Notes under the pieces: generated by a model
Told to the model about the DNA's origin: nothing
What the model saw: only the letters and a program-made list of their open reading frames with translations
Databases searched by the model: none
Assembly (NCBI GenBank): GCA_965116595.1
Contig: OZ220708.1
Span: 2,232,001 to 2,296,000 of the forward strand
Length of the DNA stretch: 64,000 nucleotides
Source of the DNA: G963663315 sp963668255
GTDB taxonomy: Bacteria; Pseudomonadota; Gammaproteobacteria; Arenicellales; Poriferihabitantaceae
Direction of reading: 5' to 3'
Program-made: the position numbers and the translations under genes
Shown: one piece after another, positions 1 to 8,152 of the stretch
Layout: every line of letters starts with the position of its first letter
Position numbering within the stretch: position 1 is the stretch's first letter

Positions 1-152
1 GGATCCATCAGTCCCGATTGTCCGTTTTGCGCCAACTGATCCAATATCGGAGTGCTGGCATACTCGAGTGGAGTGAGACCACCGAGCTGAGGATTTGGAC
101 GATCGCCTAATCCATCGAGAATGATTATCAGACCTTTTATACGATTGTGCAT
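1..152 (-). CDS. apgM: Cofactor-independent phosphoglycerate mutase, archaeal (ApgM) type, N-terminal 50 residues only
   Basis: The gene starts at the ATG ending at 152 and runs off the left edge of the window, so only about 50 residues are visible. They contain the segment IILDGLGDRP, where the aspartate of the DG pair is a metal ligand in the alkaline-phosphatase superfamily. This is followed by GGLTPLEYASTPILDQLA, typical of the ApgM branch of 2,3-bisphosphoglycerate-independent phosphoglycerate mutases. The enzyme interconverts 2- and 3-phosphoglycerate in glycolysis in the cytoplasm. It lies 28 bases downstream of the 2-phosphoglycerate kinase homologue and is probably co-transcribed with it. 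The family call is good for so short a fragment, but whether the gene is intact cannot be seen. Confidence 0.8.
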   Translation of the reverse strand, partial: MHNRIKGLIIILDGLGDRPNPQLGGLTPLEYASTPILDQLAQNGQSGLMD

Positions 153-180
153 TCAAGTATCCTGATCAGGATTTTCCGAT

Positions 181-1371
181 TCAAGTGTACTGATTCCTGA
201 GAGATTTGATTTCTCCCTGATATCTGGCTGATATGGTTTGAATAATGATCTTTATGAGATCCAGCGAAGTCTCGGTTATATCCCGGTTATCGATAATTTC
301 GATATCTTCATTATCCGCCTCGAAAAGCAATGCAGTCTGTAGTTGCCAGATTTCATCCAGATTCTGCAAATACCGTTTTGCCCTGCGTTGCGTGTTTTTG
401 GATGAACGGCCTTTGATAAATCTCTTCAGTCTGTTCCGGTCGAGTACAGCAAGGCACACCTGTACGGCCACCGTGTCACTCCTGGAATTAATTCGATCCA
501 GAAGTGAAGGGCGAACATGTACTCCTTCCACGATCATCGATACTTTTTCATTGAATGCCCTCTGTATGACTGCTTCGCAAGCGACCTCCACCATTTGTGT
601 CTGCATCTGAAATCCATATAAAAGACGATCATCGGAATTAATGCCGATATCCGCAATGTTTATCGCTTTGCCCGCCTTGAACGTAGAGGTATGCAGGGAA
701 GGGGAGACTTTTTCCGGGATCGTGATTCGCATCACCTCCCTTAACATATCGGTAGACTGGGTTCGCACAATCCCGAGCCGGTTTGCAACTTCGGTCGCGA
801 TGGTACTTTTACCGCTTCCGGGCGCCCCTCCGATCAACAGAAACAAAGGGGTGTTGTTTTCGAGAACAAATCTCCACAGGAGGTAATTGTCGGCATGTTT
901 TTGATCGACACGCTGCCTGATCGCAGAATAGGTCAGCCCGGTCAAATCCCGTGAGGAGATTTCGCGCGTTTTGTTGCTGACCAGATGGCTGTGAACATGA
1001 CGGGTAATGGCATTACATTTTGCGTTATCGATTGCACAGCTTTGCAGCCTTTGAACATGGATTGCCCGGGAAAAAGGACCAGAACTGCCATCTACGCTTA
1101 TTACACGGATGTTCTCCTTTGTAATATCCTCTTTTTTATATCTTGAAAGTACTGCGCCCGGATAGTCGTCCGTTAGAATTTCCACTATCCGATCCCTTAA
1201 TTCGACCGTACTCACATCGCCATAATCATCAAACTCCTCCCTGAGATTGCTGGCAACACGATAAGCATCGACGAACTCAAGACCTGCCTGATGCAAGGAT
1301 TTGGTCAACATACCGCGCAAAAAGGGAACCCGTGTATCATTCTCCTGGTCCACGACGACAAGTTTGGACAT
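181..1371 (-). CDS. 2-phosphoglycerate kinase-like protein with two N-terminal ATP-cone-like domains
   Basis: This 396-residue protein carries a clear Walker A motif GGAPGSGKST at residues 181-190, followed by a P-loop kinase domain to the C-terminus. Residues 1-80 look like an ATP-cone (the nucleotide-sensing fold of NrdR and ribonucleotide reductases). Residues 88-170 look like a second, diverged copy ending in an A..YLLWRF pattern. ATP-cone plus kinase is the architecture of archaeal 2-phosphoglycerate kinase, which makes 2,3-bisphosphoglycerate, the precursor of cyclic 2,3-diphosphoglycerate. The adjacent apgM, which acts on the same substrate pool, supports the call. It starts 7 bases after the prc stop, so the two are translationally close. 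Substrate is inferred from family and context. Another small-molecule kinase is possible. Confidence 0.72.
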   Translation of the reverse strand: MSKLVVVDQENDTRVPFLRGMLTKSLHQAGLEFVDAYRVASNLREEFDDYGDVSTVELRDRIVEILTDDYPGAVLSRYKKEDITKENIRVISVDGSSGPFSRAIHVQRLQSCAIDNAKCNAITRHVHSHLVSNKTREISSRDLTGLTYSAIRQRVDQKHADNYLLWRFVLENNTPLFLLIGGAPGSGKSTIATEVANRLGIVRTQSTDMLREVMRITIPEKVSPSLHTSTFKAGKAINIADIGINSDDRLLYGFQMQTQMVEVACEAVIQRAFNEKVSMIVEGVHVRPSLLDRINSRSDTVAVQVCLAVLDRNRLKRFIKGRSSKNTQRRAKRYLQNLDEIWQLQTALLFEADNEDIEIIDNRDITETSLDLIKIIIQTISARYQGEIKSLRNQYT

Positions 1372-1378
1372 ATCTGCT

Positions 1379-3523
1379 TTATCCGTCTGGTAGAGAATTC
1401 AGACTCGTGTGCAGTCTCGTGTAATATTCGAAATCAAGCAATATCCTTGCGCTCTCGACCAGAAATGGATCAGTTTGATTCCTGGAAGTATTGACGGGAT
1501 TTGCAAAGCTATCGTTTTGAGCCTCTTCGGCATCCAGCGATTCAACTGACAGCAGCGCTGTTTTGCCTAATCCGGTTCGCCTCGCGTTTTCCAGTTCAAG
1601 CCGCTGCTGATCCCGGATTTTTCTCAACTGCCGGCGTTTCTCCTCGGACAGTGGAACCGTTTTCATCTGCCTGGTAATCCGGTTGATCAGATTTACTTCC
1701 CGGGCGTAAGTGAACTCGGGATTTTCTTTTGCCCGTCGCTGATGCTCGGAAATGATTCGATCCATCACACTGGAACCCGGTCTGGATCGATAGGGCAGGA
1801 ATGCAACCGACCCGATCTGGCGCCACGGAATGGCATTGTCATTACTGCGTTCGCCGGATTCGCTGTCCGTCTCACTGATATTCCATGTGATGTCAGGAGT
1901 GACACCGCGATACTGGGTACTGTCGCCGTTGACTCTGAAGAATTGGGCAATGGTTAACTTGAGTTCTCCGAGGTCAACATCAGAATCGAGGTGGTTGTTC
2001 AGATTTACGAGGTTTTGAACGGTGCCCTTGCCAAAAGTCGGCTCTCCAAGGATCAATCCACGATTGTAATCCTGGATCGCTCCCGCGAAAATCTCGGAAG
2101 CGCTGGCGCTGTTTTGATCAACCAATACCGCAAGGGGGCCACTGTAAATGATCGCAGGATCCGGGTCACGATCTATCTCGGTGCCGTTGGTAAATTCAAC
2201 CTGTACGATCGGGCCTGTACGAATGAACAATCCGGTCAATGCGATTGCTTCGTTGAGTGCGCCACCGCCATTGCCCCGCAAATCCATGATCAGGCCGTCC
2301 GTGTTTTCATGTTCAAGCTCGGCCAGGAGTTTTTTGACATCCCGGGTAGTACTTCGGTAATCAGGGTTATTGACATTTCTGCCAGCGAAATCGGTATAGA
2401 ACGAAGGCAGTCGAATTACACCTATTCTGGAGGTAATGTCATCGGTGGTAATGTCAATGATCTTTTTTGTGGCCGCCTGTTCTTCAAGTTTGATTTCGTC
2501 TCTGACGATAGCAATGATTTCCGGCTCGCTGTCCAGGCCATTTTCAGCAGGAAGGATTTCCAGATTGACGGTAGACTCCTTCGGACCTCTGATCAGTGTC
2601 ACGACATCGTCGAGTCGCCATCCAATGACGTCGACAATCTCCTCGCCCCTTTGTCCAACCCCGATGATACGGTCACCGGAATCCAGCTTTCCGGACAGAT
2701 CTGCGGGTCCTCCGGGAATGACATTCCTTATCATGGTATATTCATTGTCGTTTTGCAGAACTGCGCCGATTCCTTCCAGCGACAACCGCATCTGGATCAT
2801 GAAGTTTTCGGCTCCCCTGGGAGAATGATAGGCGGTATTGGGCTCGATGCCCGTAAGATAGGAATTGATAAAACTCTGAAAAACATCTTCACTCTTCAAC
2901 TGCCCCGTTCTTCGTGCAATATGAATGTATCGATTTTTCAGAGTGTCCTTGATCTCATACTCTGACTTTTCTGCCAGGCGCAGGTTGATAATGTCGTTTT
3001 TGATTCGCTTGCGCCAGTTATCATTGAGTTCGGCAATATCCTGTGCCCAGTGAGCCTCCCCGCGGTCCAGTAGATACTCCTCGTCAATCGTGAAATCGAA
3101 GGGTTGGTTCAGTCTGTCAATGGCAAATTCAATCCTCTGATTCACCCGGGTCCGGTAAATCATGAAAATGGCGTAGGCGGGCTCCAGGAAGCCGTTATTG
3201 ATGTAGTCATCGAATTCATGTTTCAGGGTTTCGATCTGGTCAATATCTTCCTTGAGAAAAAAACTTTTCGACGAATCCAGTTGATTGATGTAATTATCCA
3301 GGATTTTCTCGGAAAACCGGTCATCCAGAGGGATTGGGTGAAAATGCCGGGCTTTGATAATGGCATTGATCAGGGCCGTAATTGTCGCCTGCGTAGTATA
3401 GTTTCCCGAAATTTCCGTCTGTTCGAGTTCGCTCAGCTCGGAAGCAGGGGCATTGATGCTGAACAGGAGCGCCAGACCTGATGCAAACAGGAATTTACTG
3501 CATTTGGAATTCATCGTTGGCAT
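1379..3523 (-). CDS. prc: Periplasmic tail-specific (carboxy-terminal processing) protease Prc, family S41A
   Basis: A 714-residue protease with an N-terminal signal peptide (basic start, hydrophobic residues about 10-24, Ala-rich cleavage region). A PDZ domain at about 245-330 contains the GPADLSGKLDSGDRI type loop. The S41 core contains MDLRGNGGG near 414-421, the nucleophile region SASASE at 472-477 and FGKGTVQ with Lys499. By spacing to E. coli Prc, the Ser-Lys dyad is probably Ser474/Lys499. The long C-terminal helical region also matches full-length Prc (E. coli about 680 residues). Prc degrades or trims periplasmic and outer-membrane proteins from their C-termini and affects peptidoglycan hydrolase levels. 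A second in-frame ATG lies three codons downstream. The downstream 2-phosphoglycerate kinase and apgM probably share its transcript. Confidence 0.95.
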   Translation of the reverse strand: MPTMNSKCSKFLFASGLALLFSINAPASELSELEQTEISGNYTTQATITALINAIIKARHFHPIPLDDRFSEKILDNYINQLDSSKSFFLKEDIDQIETLKHEFDDYINNGFLEPAYAIFMIYRTRVNQRIEFAIDRLNQPFDFTIDEEYLLDRGEAHWAQDIAELNDNWRKRIKNDIINLRLAEKSEYEIKDTLKNRYIHIARRTGQLKSEDVFQSFINSYLTGIEPNTAYHSPRGAENFMIQMRLSLEGIGAVLQNDNEYTMIRNVIPGGPADLSGKLDSGDRIIGVGQRGEEIVDVIGWRLDDVVTLIRGPKESTVNLEILPAENGLDSEPEIIAIVRDEIKLEEQAATKKIIDITTDDITSRIGVIRLPSFYTDFAGRNVNNPDYRSTTRDVKKLLAELEHENTDGLIMDLRGNGGGALNEAIALTGLFIRTGPIVQVEFTNGTEIDRDPDPAIIYSGPLAVLVDQNSASASEIFAGAIQDYNRGLILGEPTFGKGTVQNLVNLNNHLDSDVDLGELKLTIAQFFRVNGDSTQYRGVTPDITWNISETDSESGERSNDNAIPWRQIGSVAFLPYRSRPGSSVMDRIISEHQRRAKENPEFTYAREVNLINRITRQMKTVPLSEEKRRQLRKIRDQQRLELENARRTGLGKTALLSVESLDAEEAQNDSFANPVNTSRNQTDPFLVESARILLDFEYYTRLHTSLNSLPDG

Positions 3524-3618
3524 TTATCGTTAGAGCTTCTGGATTCGATCATATCATTTTTCTGTGTCGGCAAATATCCGTTCCGGATTCAGGGCCAGCG
3601 CGGAGCATCTGCAGGATT

Positions 3619-4563
3619 CTACGGTTGCTTCCTTAAATTCCACAATCCGACACTGAGGCTATGACTGTCTGACCCCGCGGGCGACAATTGTTCCGCGCTG
3701 ATCAGGTTGAGTCCACAATTTCCGGCCCACTGTGAAATCGACTGCGGTGATATTCCAAGGCGGCGGTGGGCGTGTTTTTCCCTGAGAAATTCCAGGTCAT
3801 GGGGGAGAAAATCGACGATGATCAGTTGACCGTGCGCGCGCAATACTCTGGTTGCTTCCCTGATAATTTTATCCGGTCTGTCCAGATAATGTAATACCTG
3901 ATGGATTGTGATGGCATCGACGGAATTGTCTTCCAGGATCAGATTGCCAATGTCCTGATGCCGGACCGAACAATTCCTGGCGCCTGCCGTATCGAGATTG
4001 GAGCGTGCAAGCATCAGCATTTCCCTGGTTATGTCGATTCCGACTCCCTTTTTGATATAGGGAGAGAAAATTTCGAGAATTCTCCCTGTACCTGTGCCAA
4101 GGTCAAGAAACAGGTCCGGATATTCGATATCAAGACAGTCAATCAGTTTTTTCTCGACATAACTCTCCGGTACTGCGAGTCTGCGAATCGTATCCCACTC
4201 TGCTGCATTTTTACGAAAGTATTCGGCAGCCATGGCTGCATTCCGGCTTTTGATTTTTTGCAGTTTGTGCTGATCGCGGGCGATGTCAATATCCTGCATG
4301 TCAATCAGGTCCAGAACTGACGAGATGAATTCGGCCGTTTTCCCGGTATCCGTGAGTCGGTGGAAGACCCATGCGCCCTCCGGATAACGCTGCACCAATC
4401 CGGCGTCGCACAGTAATTTCAAATGGCGGCTGACCCTTGGCTGGCTTTGTTCCAGTATTTCCATCAACTCAGAAACGGTCAGTTCACTATTGCGTAAAAC
4501 CGACAGAATGCGCAACCGGGTGATTTCGGCCACGGCACGAAGCGCTGTAAGCAGAGGTCTCAT
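3619..4563 (-). CDS. ArsR-family winged-helix regulator fused to a SAM-dependent methyltransferase
   Basis: Residues 1-75 of this 314-residue protein form an ArsR/SmtB winged helix, with recognition helix around SQPRVSRHLKLL. They lack the cysteine-based metal motif (ELCVC) of classic metal sensors. Residues about 115-314 form a class I methyltransferase, with the SAM-binding motif DLGTGTGR at 154-161, the acidic residue of motif II in GVGID, and a VLRAHGQLIIVDF stretch. The ArsR-methyltransferase fusion is a known but poorly understood family, in other genomes often near methionine or SAM-cycle genes. Here it is divergent from pstS, with 173 bases between them that include the Pho-box-like repeats, so it could be co-regulated by phosphate. 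Target operator and methyl acceptor are unknown. Confidence 0.8.
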   Translation of the reverse strand: MRPLLTALRAVAEITRLRILSVLRNSELTVSELMEILEQSQPRVSRHLKLLCDAGLVQRYPEGAWVFHRLTDTGKTAEFISSVLDLIDMQDIDIARDQHKLQKIKSRNAAMAAEYFRKNAAEWDTIRRLAVPESYVEKKLIDCLDIEYPDLFLDLGTGTGRILEIFSPYIKKGVGIDITREMLMLARSNLDTAGARNCSVRHQDIGNLILEDNSVDAITIHQVLHYLDRPDKIIREATRVLRAHGQLIIVDFLPHDLEFLREKHAHRRLGISPQSISQWAGNCGLNLISAEQLSPAGSDSHSLSVGLWNLRKQP

Positions 4564-4614
4564 GTGATTGGCGGATATTACTGGGGAATGCCCTTCGTTT
4601 CGTCTTATGTCGAG

Positions 4615-4677
4615 TGTGTCGAATATGTCATAATTGTGTCGAATATGTCATAAATATTGTAACACTGGCATCATACT
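4615..4677 (+). promoter_or_regulatory. Duplicated Pho-box-like element and -10 hexamer upstream of pstS
   Basis: A 19-base sequence, TGTGTCGAATATGTCATAA, occurs at 4615-4633 and again at 4635-4653, exactly 20 bases apart. The second copy continues as ATGTCAT (4645-4651), AAAT spacer (4652-4655), ATTGTAA (4656-4662). This resembles the PhoB box of two CTGTCAT-like heptamers separated by four A/T-rich bases. A -10-like CATACT (4672-4677) begins 10 bases after the box, the spacing seen at PhoB-dependent promoters where the box replaces the -35 element. Its position ahead of pst genes makes PhoB the natural candidate. No phoB/phoR is recognised in this window. Confidence 0.7.
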
Positions 4678-4736
4678 GTAGACATGACAGAACCTTGGAC
4701 TGATGCTGGCAGATTAACTGACTACGGAGTTATCCC

Positions 4737-5777
4737 ATGAAAAAAAGTATTGTTTCAGTTGCTTTGGCAACATTTATCGCAGGCACGGGTTCTGCCCAGG
4801 GCGCCCGCGATTATATCCAGATTGTCGGGTCATCGACCGTTTATCCGTTCGCGACGGTGGTAGCGGAGAAATTCGGTAAAACCAGTGGCTTCAAGACCCC
4901 TATTATCGAATCGACCGGTTCAGGTGGCGGCATGAAACTGTTTTGTGACGGAGTGGGTGAATCGCACCCGGATATTACCAACGCATCCCGTCGAATCAAG
5001 CTCTCGGAATTCGAAAAGTGCCAGGCCAATGGAGTGAAAGACGTGATCGAAGTCAAGGTCGGTTACGATGGTATCGTGCTGGGTAATTCCAACGAGGTTG
5101 ACCAACTGGAATTGACTCTGAGGGATATTTTCCTTGCGCTCGCCAAAGACGTTCCGAATCCCGATGGCAGCGAATCCACCATACCGAATCCCCACTCCAA
5201 CTGGAAAGAGGTCAACGCGGCGTTGCCGGATTCGGAAATCGAAGTGCTGGGACCACCTCCCACATCGGGCACCCGCGACGCCTTTGCCGAGCTTGCTCTG
5301 GAAGGCGGCTGCAAGACATTCGACTGGATCAAGGCCCTGAAAAAACAAGACAAAAATGCGTATAAAGCCCTTTGCCATACTGTTCGCGAAGATGGGGCTT
5401 ATGTGGAGGCCGGGGAAAACGACAACCTGATCGTGCAAAAGCTGCGGGAAAACGAAAAGGCGCTCGGCGTGTTCGGTTTCAGTTTCCTGGACCAGAATTC
5501 GGATGTCATCCAGGGTTCGATGATTGACGGTGTTCCGCCTGAGTTCGAGGCCATTGCGGATGGTTCATATCCGGTTTCACGCCCGCTTTACTTCTATGCC
5601 AAAAAAGCGCATGTCGGCCTGATCCCGGGTATTGCCGAATTCATGGCGGAGTTTACGAACGAAGCGGCTTTTGGAGAAGAAGGCTATCTGGTGGACAAGG
5701 GGCTGATCCCGATGCCTACCAGCGAAAGAGAAAAATTCCGATCCGATACGGCTAATCTGACTCCACTGCGTATGTGA
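4737..5777 (+). CDS. pstS: Phosphate ABC transporter periplasmic phosphate-binding protein PstS
   Basis: A 346-residue secreted protein with a signal peptide (KK then hydrophobic residues to about 20, likely cleavage after the AQG region). The mature part begins with the phosphate-binding signature IVGSSTVYPF and contains STGSGGGMKLFC, TNASRRI and PPTSGTRDAF. These are the loops that hydrogen-bond phosphate in PstS. It captures inorganic phosphate in the periplasm and delivers it to PstCA. It is the first gene of pstSCAB-phoU, behind a Pho-box-like promoter. An intrinsic terminator directly after it probably lets PstS be made in excess over the membrane parts. Confidence 0.95.
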   Translation: MKKSIVSVALATFIAGTGSAQGARDYIQIVGSSTVYPFATVVAEKFGKTSGFKTPIIESTGSGGGMKLFCDGVGESHPDITNASRRIKLSEFEKCQANGVKDVIEVKVGYDGIVLGNSNEVDQLELTLRDIFLALAKDVPNPDGSESTIPNPHSNWKEVNAALPDSEIEVLGPPPTSGTRDAFAELALEGGCKTFDWIKALKKQDKNAYKALCHTVREDGAYVEAGENDNLIVQKLRENEKALGVFGFSFLDQNSDVIQGSMIDGVPPEFEAIADGSYPVSRPLYFYAKKAHVGLIPGIAEFMAEFTNEAAFGEEGYLVDKGLIPMPTSEREKFRSDTANLTPLRM

Positions 5778-5802
5778 CAACCATTTTACATCAGTGTATC
5801 AT

Positions 5803-5837
5803 GCGGCCACCGGATTCTAGGGTGGCCGCTTTTTTTT
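5803..5837 (+). terminator. Intrinsic terminator between pstS and pstC
   Basis: A perfect nine-base stem, GCGGCCACC (5803-5811) with GGTGGCCGC (5821-5829), closes a nine-base loop and is followed immediately by eight T residues (5830-5837). It lies inside the pst operon, 26 bases after the pstS stop and 24 bases before pstC, so it probably acts as a partial terminator. Confidence 0.92.
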
Positions 5838-5861
5838 GAGAAACAGGAAAAACACAGTTAA

Positions 5862-6866
5862 ATGAGTATTCTGGCGCTTCTTTTCGTGTTTTTCATCTTG
5901 GCTCCGTGCCTGATGCTGGTCGCATTGAGCCTGGCCAGGAAGAACCGGGCGTTAAGGAACCGGGTTGAAAGGGTGATCAAGACTTTTCTGATTGCCTGTA
6001 CCAGCATCGCCATCCTGACCACGGTCGGTATCGTCCTGTCGGTGTTGTTTGAGTCCATCCGGTTTTTCAATGTTATCCCGATCACCGACTTTCTGTTTGG
6101 CCTGGAGTGGTCCCCCCAGACCGCTATTCGTTCCGATCAGGTGGGATCGTCCGGCGCGTTCGGAGCTGTTCCCCTGTTCGCCGGGACCTTCCTGATTACC
6201 ATAATCGCGATGTTCATTGCTGTACCGTTCGGGTTGATGTCGGCAATTTACCTGTCGGAGTACGCCAACCGGCATGTGCGGACATTCGGCAAGCCCCTGC
6301 TTGAGATTCTGGCCGGCATTCCAACTGTGGTTTACGGTTTTTTCGCCGCTTTGACGGTGGCGCCGTTGATCCGCAATTCGCTGGAATCCTTCGGCATGAG
6401 TGTTTCCAGCGAAAGCGCTCTGGCGGCCGGGGTGGTTATGGGGGTGATGATTCTGCCCTTCGTGTCGTCGCTGTCGGATGATGTAATCAACTCCGTGCCC
6501 CAGGCATTGCGTGACGGTTCTTATGGACTCGGGGCGACCCGCTCGGAGACGATCCGGAGGGTTGTCCTGCCGGCCGCGCTGCCGGGTATCGTCGGCAGCA
6601 TTCTGCTGGCGGTTTCACGAGCAATCGGGGAAACCATGATCGTGGTGATGGCGGCGGGACTGGCGGCGAATCTGACTGCCAATCCGTTCGAGTCGGTCAC
6701 CACCGTTACCGTGCAGATCGTCACCCTGTTGATCGGGGATCAGGAATTCGACAGCCCGAAAACCCTGGCGGCGTTCGCGTTGGGACTGACCCTGTTCGCC
6801 ATCACCCTGGTCCTCAATGTCATCGCCTTGCGGGTGGTCCGCAAATACAAGGAACAATACGAATGA
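5862..6866 (+). CDS. pstC: Phosphate ABC transporter permease PstC
   Basis: A 334-residue inner-membrane protein with about six to seven hydrophobic segments. The segment around EILAGIPTVVYGFFA and the binding-protein-dependent permease loop (LGATRSETIRRVVLPAALPG followed by AIGETM) are typical of PstC/PstA. Length is close to E. coli PstC (319). It forms the phosphate channel with PstA and is energised by PstB. The stop overlaps the pstA start by four bases (ATGA), indicating translational coupling. Confidence 0.93.
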   Translation: MSILALLFVFFILAPCLMLVALSLARKNRALRNRVERVIKTFLIACTSIAILTTVGIVLSVLFESIRFFNVIPITDFLFGLEWSPQTAIRSDQVGSSGAFGAVPLFAGTFLITIIAMFIAVPFGLMSAIYLSEYANRHVRTFGKPLLEILAGIPTVVYGFFAALTVAPLIRNSLESFGMSVSSESALAAGVVMGVMILPFVSSLSDDVINSVPQALRDGSYGLGATRSETIRRVVLPAALPGIVGSILLAVSRAIGETMIVVMAAGLAANLTANPFESVTTVTVQIVTLLIGDQEFDSPKTLAAFALGLTLFAITLVLNVIALRVVRKYKEQYE

Positions 6867-8131
6867 CCCAGGTCGAGATCATCAAGGCGGGGTTGGCCAG
6901 GCGTTACGCGCGGGAAACCCGATTCCGTCTGTACGGGCTGTCATCGATTATTTGCGGGCTGGCCTTTCTGGTATTTTTGCTGGTTACCACCGGCTCCAAC
7001 GGCTATACCGCGTTATTGCAGACGCATATCGGGCTGGATATCCATCTGATGGCTGAGGATTTCGGGGGTGACCTGAGCCGGGAATCCCTGTCGAAGGCGG
7101 ATTATGCCGGATTCATCAAGGCGGCGCTGCGCCAGACATTCCCGGAAGTCACCAAGCGCAAGGAGAAAAAAGCCCTCTACCGGATCATGAGTGGTGGAGC
7201 GCAATACCAACTACGCGAAAAAGTCATGGCGGACCCATCGCTGATCGGCAGGCCGGTGACCTGGTGGCTGCTGGCCGATGACGAGGTGGATGTTTTTGTC
7301 AAGGGCCGGATTGACCGGGATGTCCCCGAAAAGAACCGGCGGATCAAGGACATTACCATCGGATGGGTGGATCGGCTAGCGGAAGACGGCCGTGTGGAAA
7401 AACGCTTCAACATCCCGTTTTTCACCGCTGGCGATTCACGTGAGCCGGAGCAGGCGGGTATTTTCGGCGCCACGATGGGGTCCATTTTCACCATGCTGGT
7501 GACCATGCTGCTGGCTTTCCCGATCGGGGTCGCGGCGGCGATTTACCTGCAGGAGTTCGCTCCGAAGAACCGGATAACGGACTTGCTCGAAGTCAATATC
7601 AATAATCTGGCTGCAGTTCCATCAATCATATTCGGACTGCTCGGGTTGGCAATTTATATCAACGCTTTCGGCCTCCCACGCTCGGTCCCGCTGGTAGGCG
7701 GGATGGTGCTGGCGCTGATGACGCTGCCCACTATCATCATCTCCAGCCGCGCCGCTCTCGGAGCGGTGCCGCCCAGTATTCGGGAAGCCGCGCTTGGAGT
7801 GGGCGCTTCGCCGGTGCAGACCGTGCTGCATCATGTGGCGCCGCTGGCGATGCCCGGCATGCTGACCGGAACCATTATCGGACTGGCCCAGGCGCTGGGT
7901 GAATCGGCGCCCTTGCTGGTGATCGGGATGGTGGCGTTCATCGTTGACGTTCCCGGAGGGCCGCTTGAGCCGGCTACGGCGCTGCCGGTGCAAATATACC
8001 TGTGGTCAGACAGCCCGGAACGCGCGTTTGTCGAACGTACCTCGGCTGCGATCATGGTTCTGCTCCTGTTCCTGATTGCGGTCAATGGATTGATTGTCCT
8101 GTTAAGGAAGAAGTTTGAACGCCGCTGGTAA
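6863..8131 (+). CDS. pstA: Phosphate ABC transporter permease PstA, with enlarged periplasmic loop
   Basis: A 422-residue permease with the EAA-type loop LGVGASPVQTVLHHVAPLAM followed by the ALGESAPLL stretch diagnostic of PstA. It is much longer than E. coli PstA (296). The extra length is a hydrophilic insert of about 150 residues between the first membrane helix (about 32-52) and the conserved core (about 200 on), predicted to face the periplasm. Long PstA proteins of this kind are common outside the enterics. Start overlaps the pstC stop. Confidence 0.92.
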   Translation: MTQVEIIKAGLARRYARETRFRLYGLSSIICGLAFLVFLLVTTGSNGYTALLQTHIGLDIHLMAEDFGGDLSRESLSKADYAGFIKAALRQTFPEVTKRKEKKALYRIMSGGAQYQLREKVMADPSLIGRPVTWWLLADDEVDVFVKGRIDRDVPEKNRRIKDITIGWVDRLAEDGRVEKRFNIPFFTAGDSREPEQAGIFGATMGSIFTMLVTMLLAFPIGVAAAIYLQEFAPKNRITDLLEVNINNLAAVPSIIFGLLGLAIYINAFGLPRSVPLVGGMVLALMTLPTIIISSRAALGAVPPSIREAALGVGASPVQTVLHHVAPLAMPGMLTGTIIGLAQALGESAPLLVIGMVAFIVDVPGGPLEPATALPVQIYLWSDSPERAFVERTSAAIMVLLLFLIAVNGLIVLLRKKFERRW

Positions 8132-8152
8132 CCACAACTTCGATATGACACT

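Noticed and set aside
1991..2965. Long plus-strand open frame (324 codons) opposite prc
   Set aside because: It is fully antisense to the S41 protease, whose motifs are unmistakable; the plus-strand product has no recognisable domain.
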